NCBI GenBank assembly: GCA_032718565.1
Contig: JAVGVS010000008.1
Coordinates: 5,886,327-5,950,326, forward strand
DNA from: Distichodus sexfasciatus
Taxonomy: Eukaryota; Chordata; Actinopteri; Characiformes; Distichodontidae
Reading direction: 5' to 3'
DNA: 64,000 nucleotides
Below, in pieces: positions 13,060 to 24,137 of this stretch; the stretch's first letter is position 1, and each line of letters starts with the position of its first letter. The notes under the pieces are model-generated. The model saw only the letters and a list, made by a program, of their open reading frames with translations, was not told the DNA's origin and did no database searches. Both the position numbers and the translations under genes were made by a program.

Positions 13060-13450
13060 AGGTTTTAATATGAGAGAGAGAGCGAGAGAGAGATGGCGAG
13101 GAAAAGAAGGATGCAGAAGCAGAATGGAGGAAGGATGTGTTGAGGGGAAGAGAAAGAAAATGTATATGAAAGGAAAGAAGAGGTCAAAAGAGAGGTAAAG
13201 GGGCAAAATTAAAGATAACAGGGAGGAGTAGAAGGGCAAAATGAGACAAAAAAGGAAAATGGAGTGCATTATGTGCTCAAGTAAAAAGAGAGAGAGAGTG
13301 AGAAAAAGAAGGAAAAAACAGTAATGTAAGGGAGAGAAATAGCCATCTAGAAGGGATAAAATAGCCAGAATCTCTAGAAGAATCATAAGACTGGAATAAA
13401 ACAGGATGAAAAGTGTAAGGACAGTAAAATGAAACAACATGGAGAAAGGA
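13060..13450. repeat. Purine-rich low-complexity tract
   Basis: Nearly 400 bases are dominated by A and G on the plus strand, with many GAGAGA, GGAAA and AAAGAAG words. It explains the 156-residue leucine/phenylalanine/serine-rich open frame on the other strand, which is not a gene. The opposite bias occurs at 13790-13930. Confidence 0.8.
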
Positions 13451-14001
13451 AGATATATCTGTTAAGCAAAATGCACAAGGATTTTTTTAAAAAATCTATA
13501 TTTACTAGATTTTTTTGCCAGTGGACCAAGCAAATGAAAATTGCCATTTTTTAATCCTTCCCATCCCTTTCTCAAACCCATCTGTTAGCATACTCTGTCT
13601 TTTTTATTTGCTTGTTAACTCCCACCCTCTTTGTCCTTTGCTTCCTTATGTTGCAGCTCTCCTCATCTCTTCTCCTGTTGTGTTCCCTCTCTCTCTCTCC
13701 CTCACTGCGTCAAGCGAGTTGACTTGACAGCGGAACTTCGGCACGCTGCAGAGTGCTCGCAGTCGCTCGCTGAATTATTTAGAGTGTGGGACCCCCCCGA
13801 GTGCTCGTCTCCCACGTCCCCCTCCTTCCCTTCTTCCTCCCTCCTTCACCCCCCTTCCCCTCCCTTTCTGCCCTCTTCCCTCCCTTCGTCTCTTCTCCAT
13901 TCTCCAGCTCCAGCTGATGTCCATCCTCTCATCTCATCCTGTCTGACGCTGACATACTGACTCACTTCCAATTTTTTGATAAGTGACTGCTGGACGTGTG
14001 T

Positions 14002-14005
<4 letters not shown>

Positions 14006-14043
<38 letters not shown>
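14006..14043. repeat. (CT)n microsatellite
   Basis: About 19 CT units without interruption are visible. It is low-complexity and has no gene function visible. Confidence 0.95.
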
Positions 14044-14046
<3 letters not shown>

Positions 14047-14916
14047 GCCAGTCATTTAGGTGCCAGTTGGTCATCATCCATGGAGTAGGGAAAGGTTGTA
14101 CAGGATGGACGGTGAGGTTTTCTTCTTTGCGGGAGGGAGACACTGTGAATCGTTATGAAAGGTGGAAAGATATACAGGCAGACAGACAGACAAACACACA
14201 TGTCCATGGCGATGTCACTCCCCTGAGCCTCTAGCTCATTCTGACCCAGTTACCATACAAATAAGGAGACTTAGAAAAATAAGGGATGCTGAAAAACAGG
14301 GAGAGAAAAAAGAGGAGCGAGAGAGACAGATAGAAACAGAGTTTATAAGTGTTTCATTTAAAAATAGCCAGTTGGAAAGGTAGTACATGACTGTAGTTAT
14401 TCATTTGTGCATCTCTCTCTCTTCCTCCCTCCTTTCTCTTTCTCATCATGGCACTCGCTTTCAGCTCCTCCTCATATGTACTAATCACCATAGCAACCTG
14501 GAAATCCCTTATCTGGTTAAAAAAATTCACATGCAGACACATGCGCAGTAAAACACTGATGCTGTTCAGTTAAGTACACAATACTGAACACAGAATCTCG
14601 CTCTCTCTCTCTCACACACACACACACACAGTCTGCCTTTGTTTCTTTGTCTTAATGCCTGCTTTGATCTGATGTATTCTAAACATTCAGAAACATTCTG
14701 AATGCGTGTGTGTTTGTGAATAACATATCGTTCCTGCCTCTGTGTAGATGATGTCATGGACAGGTCAAGAGCTTTGGCCCCTTTTGAAGATATGCATGGG
14801 GTTCTTCATTCGGAACGTGTAAAGTCAACAGCCTGTGTATGTGTCAAAATGAAAAGTACTATTAATTTGTGTACGGAGATGCATAATAAGGCACATTCTA
14901 CCACTGTCAAAATTAC

Positions 14917-15505
14917 TTTATTTCAGGCTTTGCAAGGTCGTATATTGTACAAAGGCAAAATCTTTATTACATTTGAACATTTTATTTGCTTTTTTATTTT
15001 ATTTTATTTTTTTTACATATTTCAAAATCACTGACTACAGACAAAGAGAGTAGTGTATAAAAATTAGTTTTGGGGAAGAACATGAAGTCAGTCTCATAAA
15101 AAGCACTTAAACTGAGCACATTAAGTTCTGTGCTCCAGCACATTCCCTTTAAAATCGTTCACCCCATTAATGTCATTAACCAACGGAATAAATGGAAACA
15201 CGGACAATAAAGCACAAAAGTCGGGCAACTAGAAAAGTCAATTAGCTGATTTTAACTTGCTGCATCTTTCCTCCCTACACTCTCCCTTGGCCCTACCATC
15301 TGGTTCTATGAAGTGTTTTTACTTGGTGTAGAACTTATGAAATTAGTGTGGAAAGGGTCTCCACCTTTTGTGGGCACTAACCAAAAATCATTCTTCCATC
15401 CTATTTCATCTTTGTCTATGGCTACACTCCAAAGAACCCATTTAGCAGTTAGATTTTTGAGGCTGACCTCAACTGTCCAGGCGATGCTTAATGAAGTCTT
15501 TTATT
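14917..15505 (-). terminator. she: Candidate polyadenylation signals of she
   Basis: Downstream of the she stop codon the minus strand carries AATAAA words at 15500-15505, 14963-14968 and 14917-14922, and more in the T-rich plus-strand patch at 14990-15010. Each could end the she transcript, giving a 3' untranslated region of about 0.6 to 1.2 kb. Which is used cannot be decided from sequence alone. Confidence 0.45.
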
Positions 15506-16109
15506 TTCACCAACCGACAAGAATGATACCTGCAGCATAAATGGCAACAACACAGTGACACAGTAGAGAGGTTTGGATCTCTCAAATGCAGAGTCATTGT
15601 GGAAGGTGACTAAATCCACACAGCCCCACTACAAAAAGGAGAATGCAGTTGGCAGCGGTTCTTAAGGCTTTGGGTATTAACCATGGGACAGAGTGTGGTG
15701 CAGTGTGGCCATACGGGCAGCAGAGGGAGATGAGAAGGTTCTAGCTCAGGTGCTCTCACTAATCAGTTGCACTTTTAGGTCGGACTAAGGCACTCAAAGT
15801 CTCAAGAGAGCAGAGGAGGAGGAATTAAAGGACATTTTCCAAAAAAAATTGACTAAAGGTTATATAAACTACATTACTAAACTTTCTACCCCCTTTGGGT
15901 CACAAAAAAGCTAATAACTAGAAATTTTGGCTTGATTGGGGCAGGAATAAAAACTGGGAGGAATTAGTAACCCTTCACACAGAAAAGGAACATTTATAGG
16001 CTAAGGTTTGCTGTCTGTATACTGAATATTGTAGAATTGTTTTCCCAAAATCCAGTGCACTCCTAAAAGATTGATACTGTATGTGTATGTGTGTGCTGTA
16101 GGAGAATGT

Positions 16110-19100
16110 TCAGTGTGTTCGGGGTACAGGGTGCAGTAGGGTCATGTGCTCAGCTCCGGTAAAAGGCAGACGCTGTGTGCAGTAGTGATGCACCACCTCT
16201 GGGATGCTGGGAAACACACAGCTGCTCTGGTCCAGTGTGTAACCGCACTCTTTAGTCTGGGCTACGATGATGTGAACGCATCCCTGACTTGTCCTGCACA
16301 GAGAGAGAAGCAGGATCCTATATCATGTACTTCAGCTTTTTCAAGGACGCTTAATCACCACTCTATTGAATGTCTATTGCACACATGCATTCATAGACAC
16401 ACATTGATGAAAACACAGGCGCACACTATTGCATATGCACGGATGTGCACACACACACGCACACACAGCCTTACTTGAGGGCAATGGAATATTTGCTGGT
16501 AGCTGATTCGCTGTCTCGCACCAGGAAACTGGCTTCCCTACAGTTGTGCAGCTGAGCCTCTGCCTCCTGACGACTTACACTGCCATGATACCAGCTAGAC
16601 ACACAGACAGAGAGACAGACAGACAGACAGAAAAAATTTGAACACACCTATGTAACACGCCTAAACCCCCAATTATCAAAATAATATGGAACTGAAGAGG
16701 CAGAGAAGGACAACTTTTTCTCCATGTGATATCTGTGGAACACTGGTGTTCTTTTTTCAAAGACCCACTGGACACAGAGTTGACATAATTCAAACATGTA
16801 GAGTTAATTCAGCATTTTTCACATGCTAAGAACCAGCTCCACAGAGTATTAGCGTTTGGTGAAACACTTTTAGAAGTGCACATTTTAAATTAGATTATAT
16901 ATGATATATTATTTAATTTTTACTGATTTTAAAATATTTTCATTATAGAACCTATGGTTTAAGGACATTTTGCCACAGCTATTTGTCTCTGTTTTTGGTC
17001 TGTTTATAATGATAATATTAATGCATGGTACAAAGACACACACCTCTGTTTCTCCAGAGGGAGAGTGGGATCCACTATAGGATTTTCTGTGTCAGGGCTG
17101 GAGTTTGGAGAGGATGACGAGGTGGGTGATGGGGGTGATGGACGTAGAGATTTGGGGGTCCAGCTCTTCACAGAACGCAGAGTCTGCTGTTTGCCAACGG
17201 GAGTGCCACTTTCTTCTTTACACACTCGTTCTGCTCCATCAAACTGAGCTACAGTTGTCAGTAGTATGTTATTGTATCATTTGCAGCATTAAAAACATTA
17301 TGGATCTCATACACACAATAGCAATGTTATAATAGTTATAAATCATTGACTAAAATTAACTGACTAGTTAATGGTGGTCTAAATGCTGTTCTGATTACCT
17401 GACAGGGCTCTGACAATCTGTTCTTTCTTCCACTCCCAGGGGAGCTCGTACTCAGCAGGAGGTCGAGGGTCAGACTCTGGTCTGGTCAAAGGGATGCCCT
17501 CTAGGACCTCCTCGTACGGGACATCGTAGATTTGCGGGGGTCCAGATCCTTCTCCTTCTCCTCCATTCAGCACCACACACACCTTCAGAAGGTCCTTCGA
17601 TCCTCTCCGGCGAATCTCTGGGTGAACAATTATTTGTTATGCAGAGGATTTATACAGACAGCACCAGAGGCACAAGATTACACAAATACAATGATTTAAT
17701 GAGTACATTTACAATATTTATGGGTTGAGGGCCTTGCCAAGGGACACAATGGTGATAGTTAAGGCAGTAGGAAAGACCAACATTTGAACCTACAATATTT
17801 CAGTCCGTTGGCAAGTGTCTTACCACTAGGCCACCACTACCCCAGTGATAAATTTGGACATGGAGGGTGTTGAGAAATGTGTGTATTCATTGGACATGAG
17901 CTAAAGGAGTTTCATGTGTGAAACTAATTTGTTGGAAAAAATTGTAACAGTTCACTAGCTCTGTAAGTATACAGTATATAGCTACTCCAAAAAAACAACA
18001 ACAATATTCTTAATATTCAACACATAATTTCAAAGCCTTATTTGAGCCTTTCACAGTATATCCCCACCGACTAACTTGCACAAACCATGAATGTTATAAA
18101 ATATTGATAAATTGATTATTGATCATCAATTTTTATTAATATGATGTTGAGGCATTGGTGTATTACTGTAGCAATTTCATTAGATAGTAAGTAAGAGAAA
18201 TGTATAACCTCTGAATTAGCATCATGTTTTTTATGAAATGATAAATTGATGGCCAATTTTCACTGCAAAGGTTTAGATTGACTAAAATCTAAACAGTTGA
18301 TCAGCTATTCAACTTGAATCAAAGTTAAAGTAAAACGTATGTTATCATCTGATGCTGACGACTGCTTGTTCTGAACAAACAGGACTATTCCCCTTCTATA
18401 CATAGATATTTCAGGAAATTGCAGGAAATCAAGCTCAGTGGAAAAAAATTTACATGTAGAGTACATGCAAATTAAATTATGGGGTTTCTTTTATTAGCCA
18501 GGCCATATTAGCCCTTTAATTATGAGCTACAAGCATATCAAATGATCACTGTTGGTCAAACACTATTGTTAAACACTGACTCATTTTCTCATTTGTGTGT
18601 GTTTAAAATGATCCACAGTCATTTGAGCATAATTATCCATAGTCTTGTGCTGGACTAATTAATGTGAAACTCAATTACAGCCCTTGATAACAACAGCCTT
18701 ATATTGTAATTCCAACTGTAGAACATGATGTACATAAGGAGTAAAAAGCTACTGAGTGACAAAGCCTAGTGCTCCGTCTTTATGCCTGTGTTACTCCGTT
18801 GTCACTTTGTGTCTGGCCTATTGTGTGAGAAAACAATGGCTCTACCAGGGGAAGGCCGGCCCTGGCTATTGATTGGCTGGCTTGGCCGAGCACTTCCTGA
18901 GTTCTGGGAAGTGATTGGGGAGGGGGGACGGAGGGCTTTCTCACACTGGCCGACACACTGGGGGGACGGCAGGGGTCAACTTCCTGCCCAGAGAATGGGG
19001 CAAAGGAAACACAGACAGGAAACAGGAAGCAGAAAAAGGGAAACTGCACCCATTGTCCCTGCACAACACTATCACTGTAGCAACCAGTGGAAGGGGGGAG

Positions 19101-20803
19101 AGAAGAAGTACGAGAGGGTGCTGTGATTTTAGTAAACCCCGAATAATCAGGCTGCCATTCTGTAGTTAATTTATGGAGACACAGCAAGAATGGAAGTGGG
19201 TGAGAGGAGGAAGATGGAGAGAGAGGACACCTGTGATAATCAGTTGTGCATCATAAGGCTCCATGTATCCATCATTCTCCCCTTCTCTCTCGGCTTCTCT
19301 TTGTTCCCGTGTTTTCTCTGCATCAAAAGGGTCAGCATAGTCCTCCAGTATGATTAGCTGTGGAGTCAGAGAGAGAGATTCATCAAGGATGAAAGTTTTT
19401 GACAAGCTATTAGTCCAGTTATATGGACAGTTTGAAGTGCTTCCAGACTCATCCCAGGACTAAACCATCGAAGTATATTGTGTCAGTTCAGCATCATATC
19501 CTCCTCTTTTCTAAAGAACCCCCCCATTCTACACCTCTGCACTTTTTGTCATGACTTCATGAGAGTCTGATTTCTGTGGCGTTGTGTTCAAAGGCTAGCC
19601 TCAGGGCCTGTGCACGTATGGGAGAGGTTACAGGCCCGTATCAAGTGACATAATTCTTCAAACGCTGGCTTCACCGGGGGGAGGGAAGAAAGACACATTG
19701 TATTGTGTGTGCAATCTATTCTTTCCGTATTTGTGGTAGTGTGTACGTGTGTGTGTGTGTGTGTACGTGCACCTGTGTGTGTTTGAAAATGAGCTTTAAA
19801 AGAATGAGAAAAGAGAGATGGCTGTGTGTGTGTGCAGGATGGCCAAGGAATAGAGACAGGAAGAGTGGCAGTGGGAAGGTTCATTCTCATTGTGTTCAGT
19901 TGCTCCAGTCTGACAGATCATAATGCAGTTGAACACTGAATAGAGGATGGGATCAGAGAAGAAAGGGAGAGAGAGAGAGAGAGAGAGGGTGGGGGAAGAG
20001 GAGATATGGCTAAAACAAAGAGAGTTGGAAGAGAGATACCCATCTTGGTTTTCATAACAACTTTTTTGTTGGTTCCTACAAACAGCAGCTGAGTAAAACT
20101 TGACTGTTGTGTGATGCATTTACGTTAATATGAACACAAATTTCACAATCTCTTAAATATTGTTGTATATTTTATCATATCTGTATATATTACCTACAAC
20201 AGATTTTATGACAGCCAGTTTTACCACATAAATCAGAACACACTTCTGACAATTTTACAGACTATAACAAATATATGTATCACATTTCAGGATTATGTTT
20301 TAACTCACCGTCTCAGTTTTAACAGGCGATCTTCTCTCAGAGTCGGCTCCAGACCCTTCCCCAGACCCACTACTATATTTCTGACATTTCTCTTGCTTAT
20401 CAACTTTGATCATTCTGCTCATGTAGGCATCAGCAATGGTGGTCGTCCTGAGGGTTCGGTGGTCTTCAAATCCCTCCATTTTGCTGTTCTTCTTACTTTT
20501 CCCAGGAATGAGGATCTCCCAGATTTTCCCATCTTTAGCCGAACCTGAGCCAGTGCTGGAGTGGTTCCGTCCCAGTTCAATGGCTGAGTTTTTGCGGTTT
20601 CTTCCAGACAACAGGGAACCAACACCACTGCCACCACCAACACCATTTTCTGCACTGGAGTTTTTCCGCAGACTCCCTTTAGCTCCATTACCGACGGTCA
20701 GGACCGGTTTGGGTCTGGTCTGGGTTCCGGATTCTGATGCTGAGCGGATTCGATCTGATCCTGTTTTCAGGCTTGTTGGGAAATCTTTAAACCACTTTGC
20801 CAT
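16110..20803 (-). CDS. she: SH2 domain-containing adapter protein E
   Basis: SHB-family adaptor: it has no enzyme activity and links phosphotyrosine proteins to partners through a C-terminal SH2 domain, in the cytoplasm. Six minus-strand exons, 20803-20309, 19357-19231, 17617-17399, 17248-17044, 16594-16475 and 16293-16110, sum to 1350 bases in one open frame (449 residues; human SHE about 495). All introns are GT..AG and exon phases agree. Residues 1-10 read MAKWFKDFPT, like the human start. Exon 2 has the family block LIILEDYADPFDA and YMEPYDAQ, candidate phosphotyrosine sites. Exon 3 has YDVPYEEV and YELPWEWKKEQIVRAL. The SH2 domain (about residues 350-440) opens WYHGSVSRQEAE, has FLVRDS with the phosphate-binding Arg at about 375, and ends GAEHMTLLHPV. 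The match is closer to SHE than to SHB, SHD or SHF. It is divergent from cgn. The ATG at 20803 has a strong context (A at -3, G at +4). Confidence 0.95.
16597..16632. repeat. (GACA)n short run in she intron 4
   Basis: Four to six ACAG/GACA units lie directly beside the exon 5 acceptor. On the minus strand they form the CTGT-rich pyrimidine tract of that splice site. Confidence 0.8.
17721..17845 (-). mobile_element. Partial tRNA-derived SINE (reverse) in she intron 2
   Basis: On the minus strand the head reads like a tRNA, with a GGTAAGAC word and a B-box-like GGTTCAAATGT word. It is followed by a body with TTGGCAAGGCCCTCAACCC, as in the SINE-A design at 7181-7371. The tail is missing. It lies in the intron between she exons 2 and 3 and does not affect a splice site. 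Confidence 0.6.
18770..19130. promoter_or_regulatory. GC-rich intronic island with clustered ETS-type sites (candidate enhancer)
   Basis: Inside she intron 2, about 100 bases from exon 2, a stretch of about 350 bases is much richer in G and C than the surrounding intron. It contains several GGAA cores: CACTTCCTG near 18893, CAACTTCCTG near 18979, CAAAGGAAAC, ACAGGAAACAGGAAGC at about 19015-19030 and TGGAAGG near 19089. AACAGGAAGC resembles the composite FOX:ETS motif described for endothelial enhancers. SHE is reported to be enriched in blood-vessel cells, so an intronic endothelial enhancer is a reasonable reading. That is inference; no conservation data were available. Confidence 0.35.
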
Positions 20804-20813
20804 GATTCTCCAT
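20787..20813 (-). other. Upstream open frame overlapping the she start codon
   Basis: An out-of-frame ATG at 20813-20811, ten bases before the she start, reads eight codons (MENHGKVV) and stops at TAA 20789-20787. It overlaps the she start codon. Its context is weaker (T at -3, G at +4) than that of the true start (A at -3, G at +4), so leaky scanning would still allow she translation. It may lower she output if the transcript begins upstream. Confidence 0.6.
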
Positions 20814-20880
20814 ACACTCGCAGCACAACTTTTCAAATTTTCAAATACCCTTTGAACTAATTTGTTGAACTCAAAAGTTG

Positions 20881-20934
20881 TCTTCTTCTTCTTTTTCTTC
20901 TTCTTCTTCTTCTTCTTCTTCTTCTTCTTCTTTG
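20881..20934. repeat. (CTT)n microsatellite in the she 5' region
   Basis: A nearly pure CTT run of about 17 units ends 77 bases before the she start codon. If transcription starts in the CpG-rich patch at 21290-21480 without an intervening intron, the she mRNA would carry a (GAA)n tract in its 5' untranslated region. Confidence 0.9.
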
Positions 20935-21289
20935 TCTTTTCTTGTTTAGTTTGAATTGCTTAACTTAGATGATACTCTCTCAAATTATCTTAGCTTTTTT
21001 AGCAGTTAACTTTTTAAGTTAACTTTTTTTTATTTGAATAAATGAATATTCAGAATTTCTGCACAATATTTTTGAAAATATCCACAATCTCCTTGAGAAG
21101 TTTTACAAATTTGACGTTTGGGGCAAGGTTCCAGAAATTTAATTCCCTTAAAAATAATTACAACTCCAAAATTTATCCCATTCGTTTTGTTTTTTTTTCA
21201 AGCTTCTTTTCACATACCCTGACGACTTTTCCCACATTTGAAGAAAACCTTCTTCGCAAACTTATTCCCGCAGAATAAAGAGGAGCCGT

Positions 21290-21480
21290 TGAAGGGCATA
21301 AACGCGGAAAAACTGGAAGTTTTTCTTAGCTCTCGCGGCAGATCCCATTCCCGGTGCGTCCACTCAGAGCGACAGTCAGCACGGAGTGTGGAGGATGTGC
21401 GCGCGTTGCCGGGACGTGTGTGATGAGGAATGATGCAGCTACTGCGCAAGCGCGAGGCCCGCGCGCGCCTGGATGTCGAT
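21290..21480 (-). promoter_or_regulatory. she: CpG-rich promoter of she
   Basis: CG dinucleotides are dense here (TGTGCGCGCGTTGCCGGGACG, GCGCGCGCCTGG). TGCGCAAGCGC at 21443-21453 is one base off the NRF1 palindrome TGCGCATGCGC. It lies about 500 bases upstream of the she start codon, and no other gene start faces it on this side. No TATA box stands out. The exact transcription start is not visible. Confidence 0.55.
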
Positions 21481-21524
21481 AAAACAAAGTAAAAGAGACA
21501 TTTTCACACTTTTCTACCGGTCTT

Positions 21525-21525
21525 A

Positions 21526-21611
<86 letters not shown>

Positions 21612-21631
21612 TAATAGTAGTAGTAGTGGTG

Positions 21632-21663
<32 letters not shown>

Positions 21664-21694
21664 GGTAGTAGTAGTAGTAGTAGTGGTAGTAGTG

Positions 21695-21726
<32 letters not shown>

Positions 21727-21754
21727 GGTAGTAGTAGTAGTGGTAGTAGTGGTG

Positions 21755-21784
<30 letters not shown>
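21525..21784. repeat. Compound microsatellite (ATT)n then (AGT)n/(GGT)n
   Basis: The first 52 bases are a pure TTA run of about 17 units. The remaining 208 bases are AGT units interrupted by blocks of GGT, such as three to five GGT units near 21627, 21693 and 21750. The same AGTAGTGGT patterns recur, which suggests internal duplications of 60-70 bases. All open frames here are made of single amino acids and are not genes. It lies just upstream of the she promoter. Confidence 0.97.
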
Positions 21785-21785
<1 letters not shown>

Positions 21786-22644
21786 GCACACACTGGCAGC
21801 CATATGTGAATTCAGAAAGGAATGTAAATCTTTTAATGAATGTAATGTATGTCATACATTAATAATCTTTCCAAAAAATAGCTAAAATGAAACAGTTTAC
21901 ATAGCAAACATAAACATTCCCATAGAGGTCTGGGCCAGGAAATGCATTAGAATGTCATCAAACAGAAAAGGAGAAAAGCCACATCTGTAGAAACACTGCA
22001 ATGTATTGCACAATCCAGAATGTAAAGGAACATTACCTAAGTATCATAGATTTACTGAATTTGACCAGGTGTTTTCTGCAGGACACTGTACAAAGCAGAG
22101 CTGAGAAAATATTCAGCAGACTAACAGAAAGATCATCAAATCACTTTCTAGAATAATCTGATAGCATTCACAATTAATCAGAATAGAACCGACATCATTG
22201 ACATCGACTCCCTCTAGTGGTTGATAAGTAAAATCTCAGCAGTCTCAGCTCAGTTTGCTTTGATTCAAGATTGTTTCCCATACACATAGACTGTCTATGT
22301 CTAACCATAGGCGTTAAGCTAAACACCTGTACAATTGTTTTGGCTTTCCGGAATAGACTCAGAATCGACTGGCGACGCCTAGGGTTAGACAAGCACAAAA
22401 AACTTGTTAAGAGAGAATCCTGTGTGTTTTAGACGTGTACAATTCCAAGCCTGGAATGCATATATACTTCATAGCGTACTTACTTACTAACTGTAGTAAA
22501 TACTATTCCATGGATAAATAACATACCAGTCCTCAATAATATAATGTAAGCTTTAATATTAATAAGTATATTAAGTGACTACATTACAAGACGCGCCAAT
22601 ATATTAGATGCACCTTAGGATTACAGGATCACAACCAAGAAGAG

Positions 22645-22667
22645 TTTTTTTTTTTTTTTTTTTTTTC
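22645..22667. repeat. Poly-T run
   Basis: An unbroken run of about 22 T lies between she and cgn. It could be the poly-A tail of a reversed retroelement, but no body of such an element was recognised beside it. Confidence 0.85.
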
Positions 22668-23049
22668 TTACATCATAAAATGTCATATTCCTAGTGAGTT
22701 TTGTCATTTATGTTAAAAACTATATTGAGCTATATACACTTCTGATCTATTTACACTTATACTACGAGGCGAGACGCCGGTACAATACTGTATACAAAAA
22801 AGGCACATGGTACATACAGTACATTTACAAATATGCTATAAACTATAAATTATAAGTAAAATGTGGAAATACTACTAATCTACTAATATAAAGTAAAGCA
22901 ACTGAGACTATATTTATGTGCAGATAATGGTGGTGTTTCGTACATGTAGAATCATTAGTAGCATATAAGGGTGATAAATAAGGCCACTGGTTGTACTGTT
23001 GGTAATTGGGTACAATGTGACTAACAAAATCTCTAAATTCGCTTTATAA

Positions 23050-23330
23050 GTGCTAATTATGTGGCAAGTTTTCGGCGCAGGTGCTTTTGAAAAGCGCTCG
23101 GGGAGTGTGAAGTAAGTTTTAGCCAGAGGCGGCTCCAGTTGCTAACAATTCGTTGGGAAGGAAGCGCACGGTTTTTAGTCCCGCCCATGAAGACTCCCGT
23201 TAGCCAATGAGGTTATTCCCTCAGGCGGAGTGGGGCGGGGCCAAGAGCATCGGTAGAAAAGGTAACAGGTTGTTATTTGGCAAGTCGCCGTTGTCCCCGC
23301 GCTCGTGACATTTTATCGCTTCTTTTTCAG
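23050..23330 (+). promoter_or_regulatory. cgn: cgn promoter (CpG-rich, CCAAT and GC boxes)
   Basis: The region has clustered CpGs, a CCGCCC word at 23181, a CCAAT box at 23204-23208 and a GGGGCGGGG Sp1-type box at 23232-23240. A non-coding exon with a consensus donor follows it. No TATA box is seen at a fitting distance. The transcription start is probably within 23265-23330. Confidence 0.6.
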
Positions 23331-23437
23331 AATGAAAGCGCTTTGCTGAATTAGGCTCCAAGTTCTCCGTAAAACATCTTTGGAGGACAAGAAGAACCAG
23401 CCGGCCTAATAACTTGTTAACTTTGCATCGCCCGAAG
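23300..23437 (+). other. cgn: cgn exon 1, non-coding (start approximate)
   Basis: The stretch ends at a consensus donor, CCCGAAG followed by GTAAGTTAG, at 23437/23438. It joins the acceptor at 31625-31626, which lies one base before the cgn start codon. It has only a five-codon upstream frame (ATG at 23332, MKALC), if the transcript begins before it. The 5' border is an estimate. Assignment to cgn rests on position, strand and splice sites. Confidence 0.55.
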
Positions 23438-23957
23438 GTAAGTTAGTCGGTGTTTGTTAGGCTGTTTTATGTATTTGCTAACGTGGCTAACTCGTTAGCT
23501 GTCAAGCTAATCCGATAAAACGCGAACTTTAGGCGATATATTAAGAAAGCAGACGGCTGAAGTTACTTCTTATGCTTCTCACTGTGTTAACTTCACGTCT
23601 TTATCGGCCGTTGTTTTGCTCAAAGCTTACTCAGAGCCAAAGGACTTGTAGATCTGGCAGAGAAAACGACATTTGGTCGCTTTCGTGGTTTTTAAAACGT
23701 CTGATGGACTCGCGAATCCCAGTTTGGTGGAGGTTGGGATTAATGTCTAGAGGGAGGATTAATGCTTAGTCGACAACAAGTTTGTTTGTGTGTTTTTCCT
23801 CTCTAAAGACTGCTGTTCGTACTTTAACTTGTCGGTATCGAGAGAATAGGAGCAGCGGCAGGGAGGTAGGTAGGTAGGTGCAGTTTAACACCTGCGCCAC
23901 CTGCGCTCCTTCTTAGGGCAAAATATGACGTGTCTTCTATTGAGACTGTATTTTAAC

Positions 23958-24052
23958 ATGGGCCACATCCTATGTTTAAAAAAAAAATAGTGTTTCAATG
24001 GTCTTGTTGATTTTTGTAACACTATTTTTAAAAAACATAGGATGTGGCCCAT
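23958..24052. repeat. Long imperfect hairpin, possible MITE
   Basis: The left arm starts ATGGGCCACATCCTATGTTT and continues with an A run and ATAGTGTTT. The right arm is its reverse complement, AACACTATTTTT followed by ACATAGGATGTGGCCCAT. The arms are about 37 bases with very few mismatches, and the loop is about 20 bases. Such a folded structure is typical of small inverted-repeat transposons. It lies in cgn intron 1, and no target duplication is clear. Confidence 0.8.
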
Positions 24053-24099
24053 ATAATGTATTTATATGTTAAATGTATGAAAGGGGCTGTATAATTAAA

Positions 24100-24137
24100 T
24101 TATTATTATTATTATTATTATTGTTATTATTATTATT
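24100..24137. repeat. (ATT)n microsatellite
   Basis: About 12 ATT units with one GTT interruption lie just right of the hairpin element. Confidence 0.9.

Larger units (their letters stand above)
11331..16109. other. Non-coding stretch upstream of the minus-strand gene and downstream of she
   Basis: No exon was recognised. 12296-12620 is a GC-richer patch with several CpGs. 13060-13450 is strongly purine-rich on the plus strand, and 13790-13930 is strongly pyrimidine-rich. CT runs lie at 12650-12690 and 14006-14043, and a CA run near 14610-14630. The long open frames in these tracts follow the base bias and carry no domain. The right end, roughly 14960-16109, is the probable 3' untranslated region of she on the minus strand. 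Confidence 0.55.

Noticed and set aside
12970..13440. 156-codon hydrophobic open frame on the minus strand
   Set aside because: It comes from a purine-rich tract; the complement is pyrimidine-rich and encodes Leu, Phe and Ser by composition alone. No gene features flank it.
20804..20836. Upstream extension of she reading KSCAASVWRI before the methionine
   Set aside because: The upstream start there is TTG, not ATG, and the family begins at MAKWF or MAAKWF, so the ATG at 20803 was chosen.
21504..21862. Open frames of 72-110 codons on both strands made of Tyr, Leu, Val, Thr or Asn runs
   Set aside because: They are direct translations of the ATT/AGT/GGT microsatellite in several frames, with no start context, splice sites or domain.
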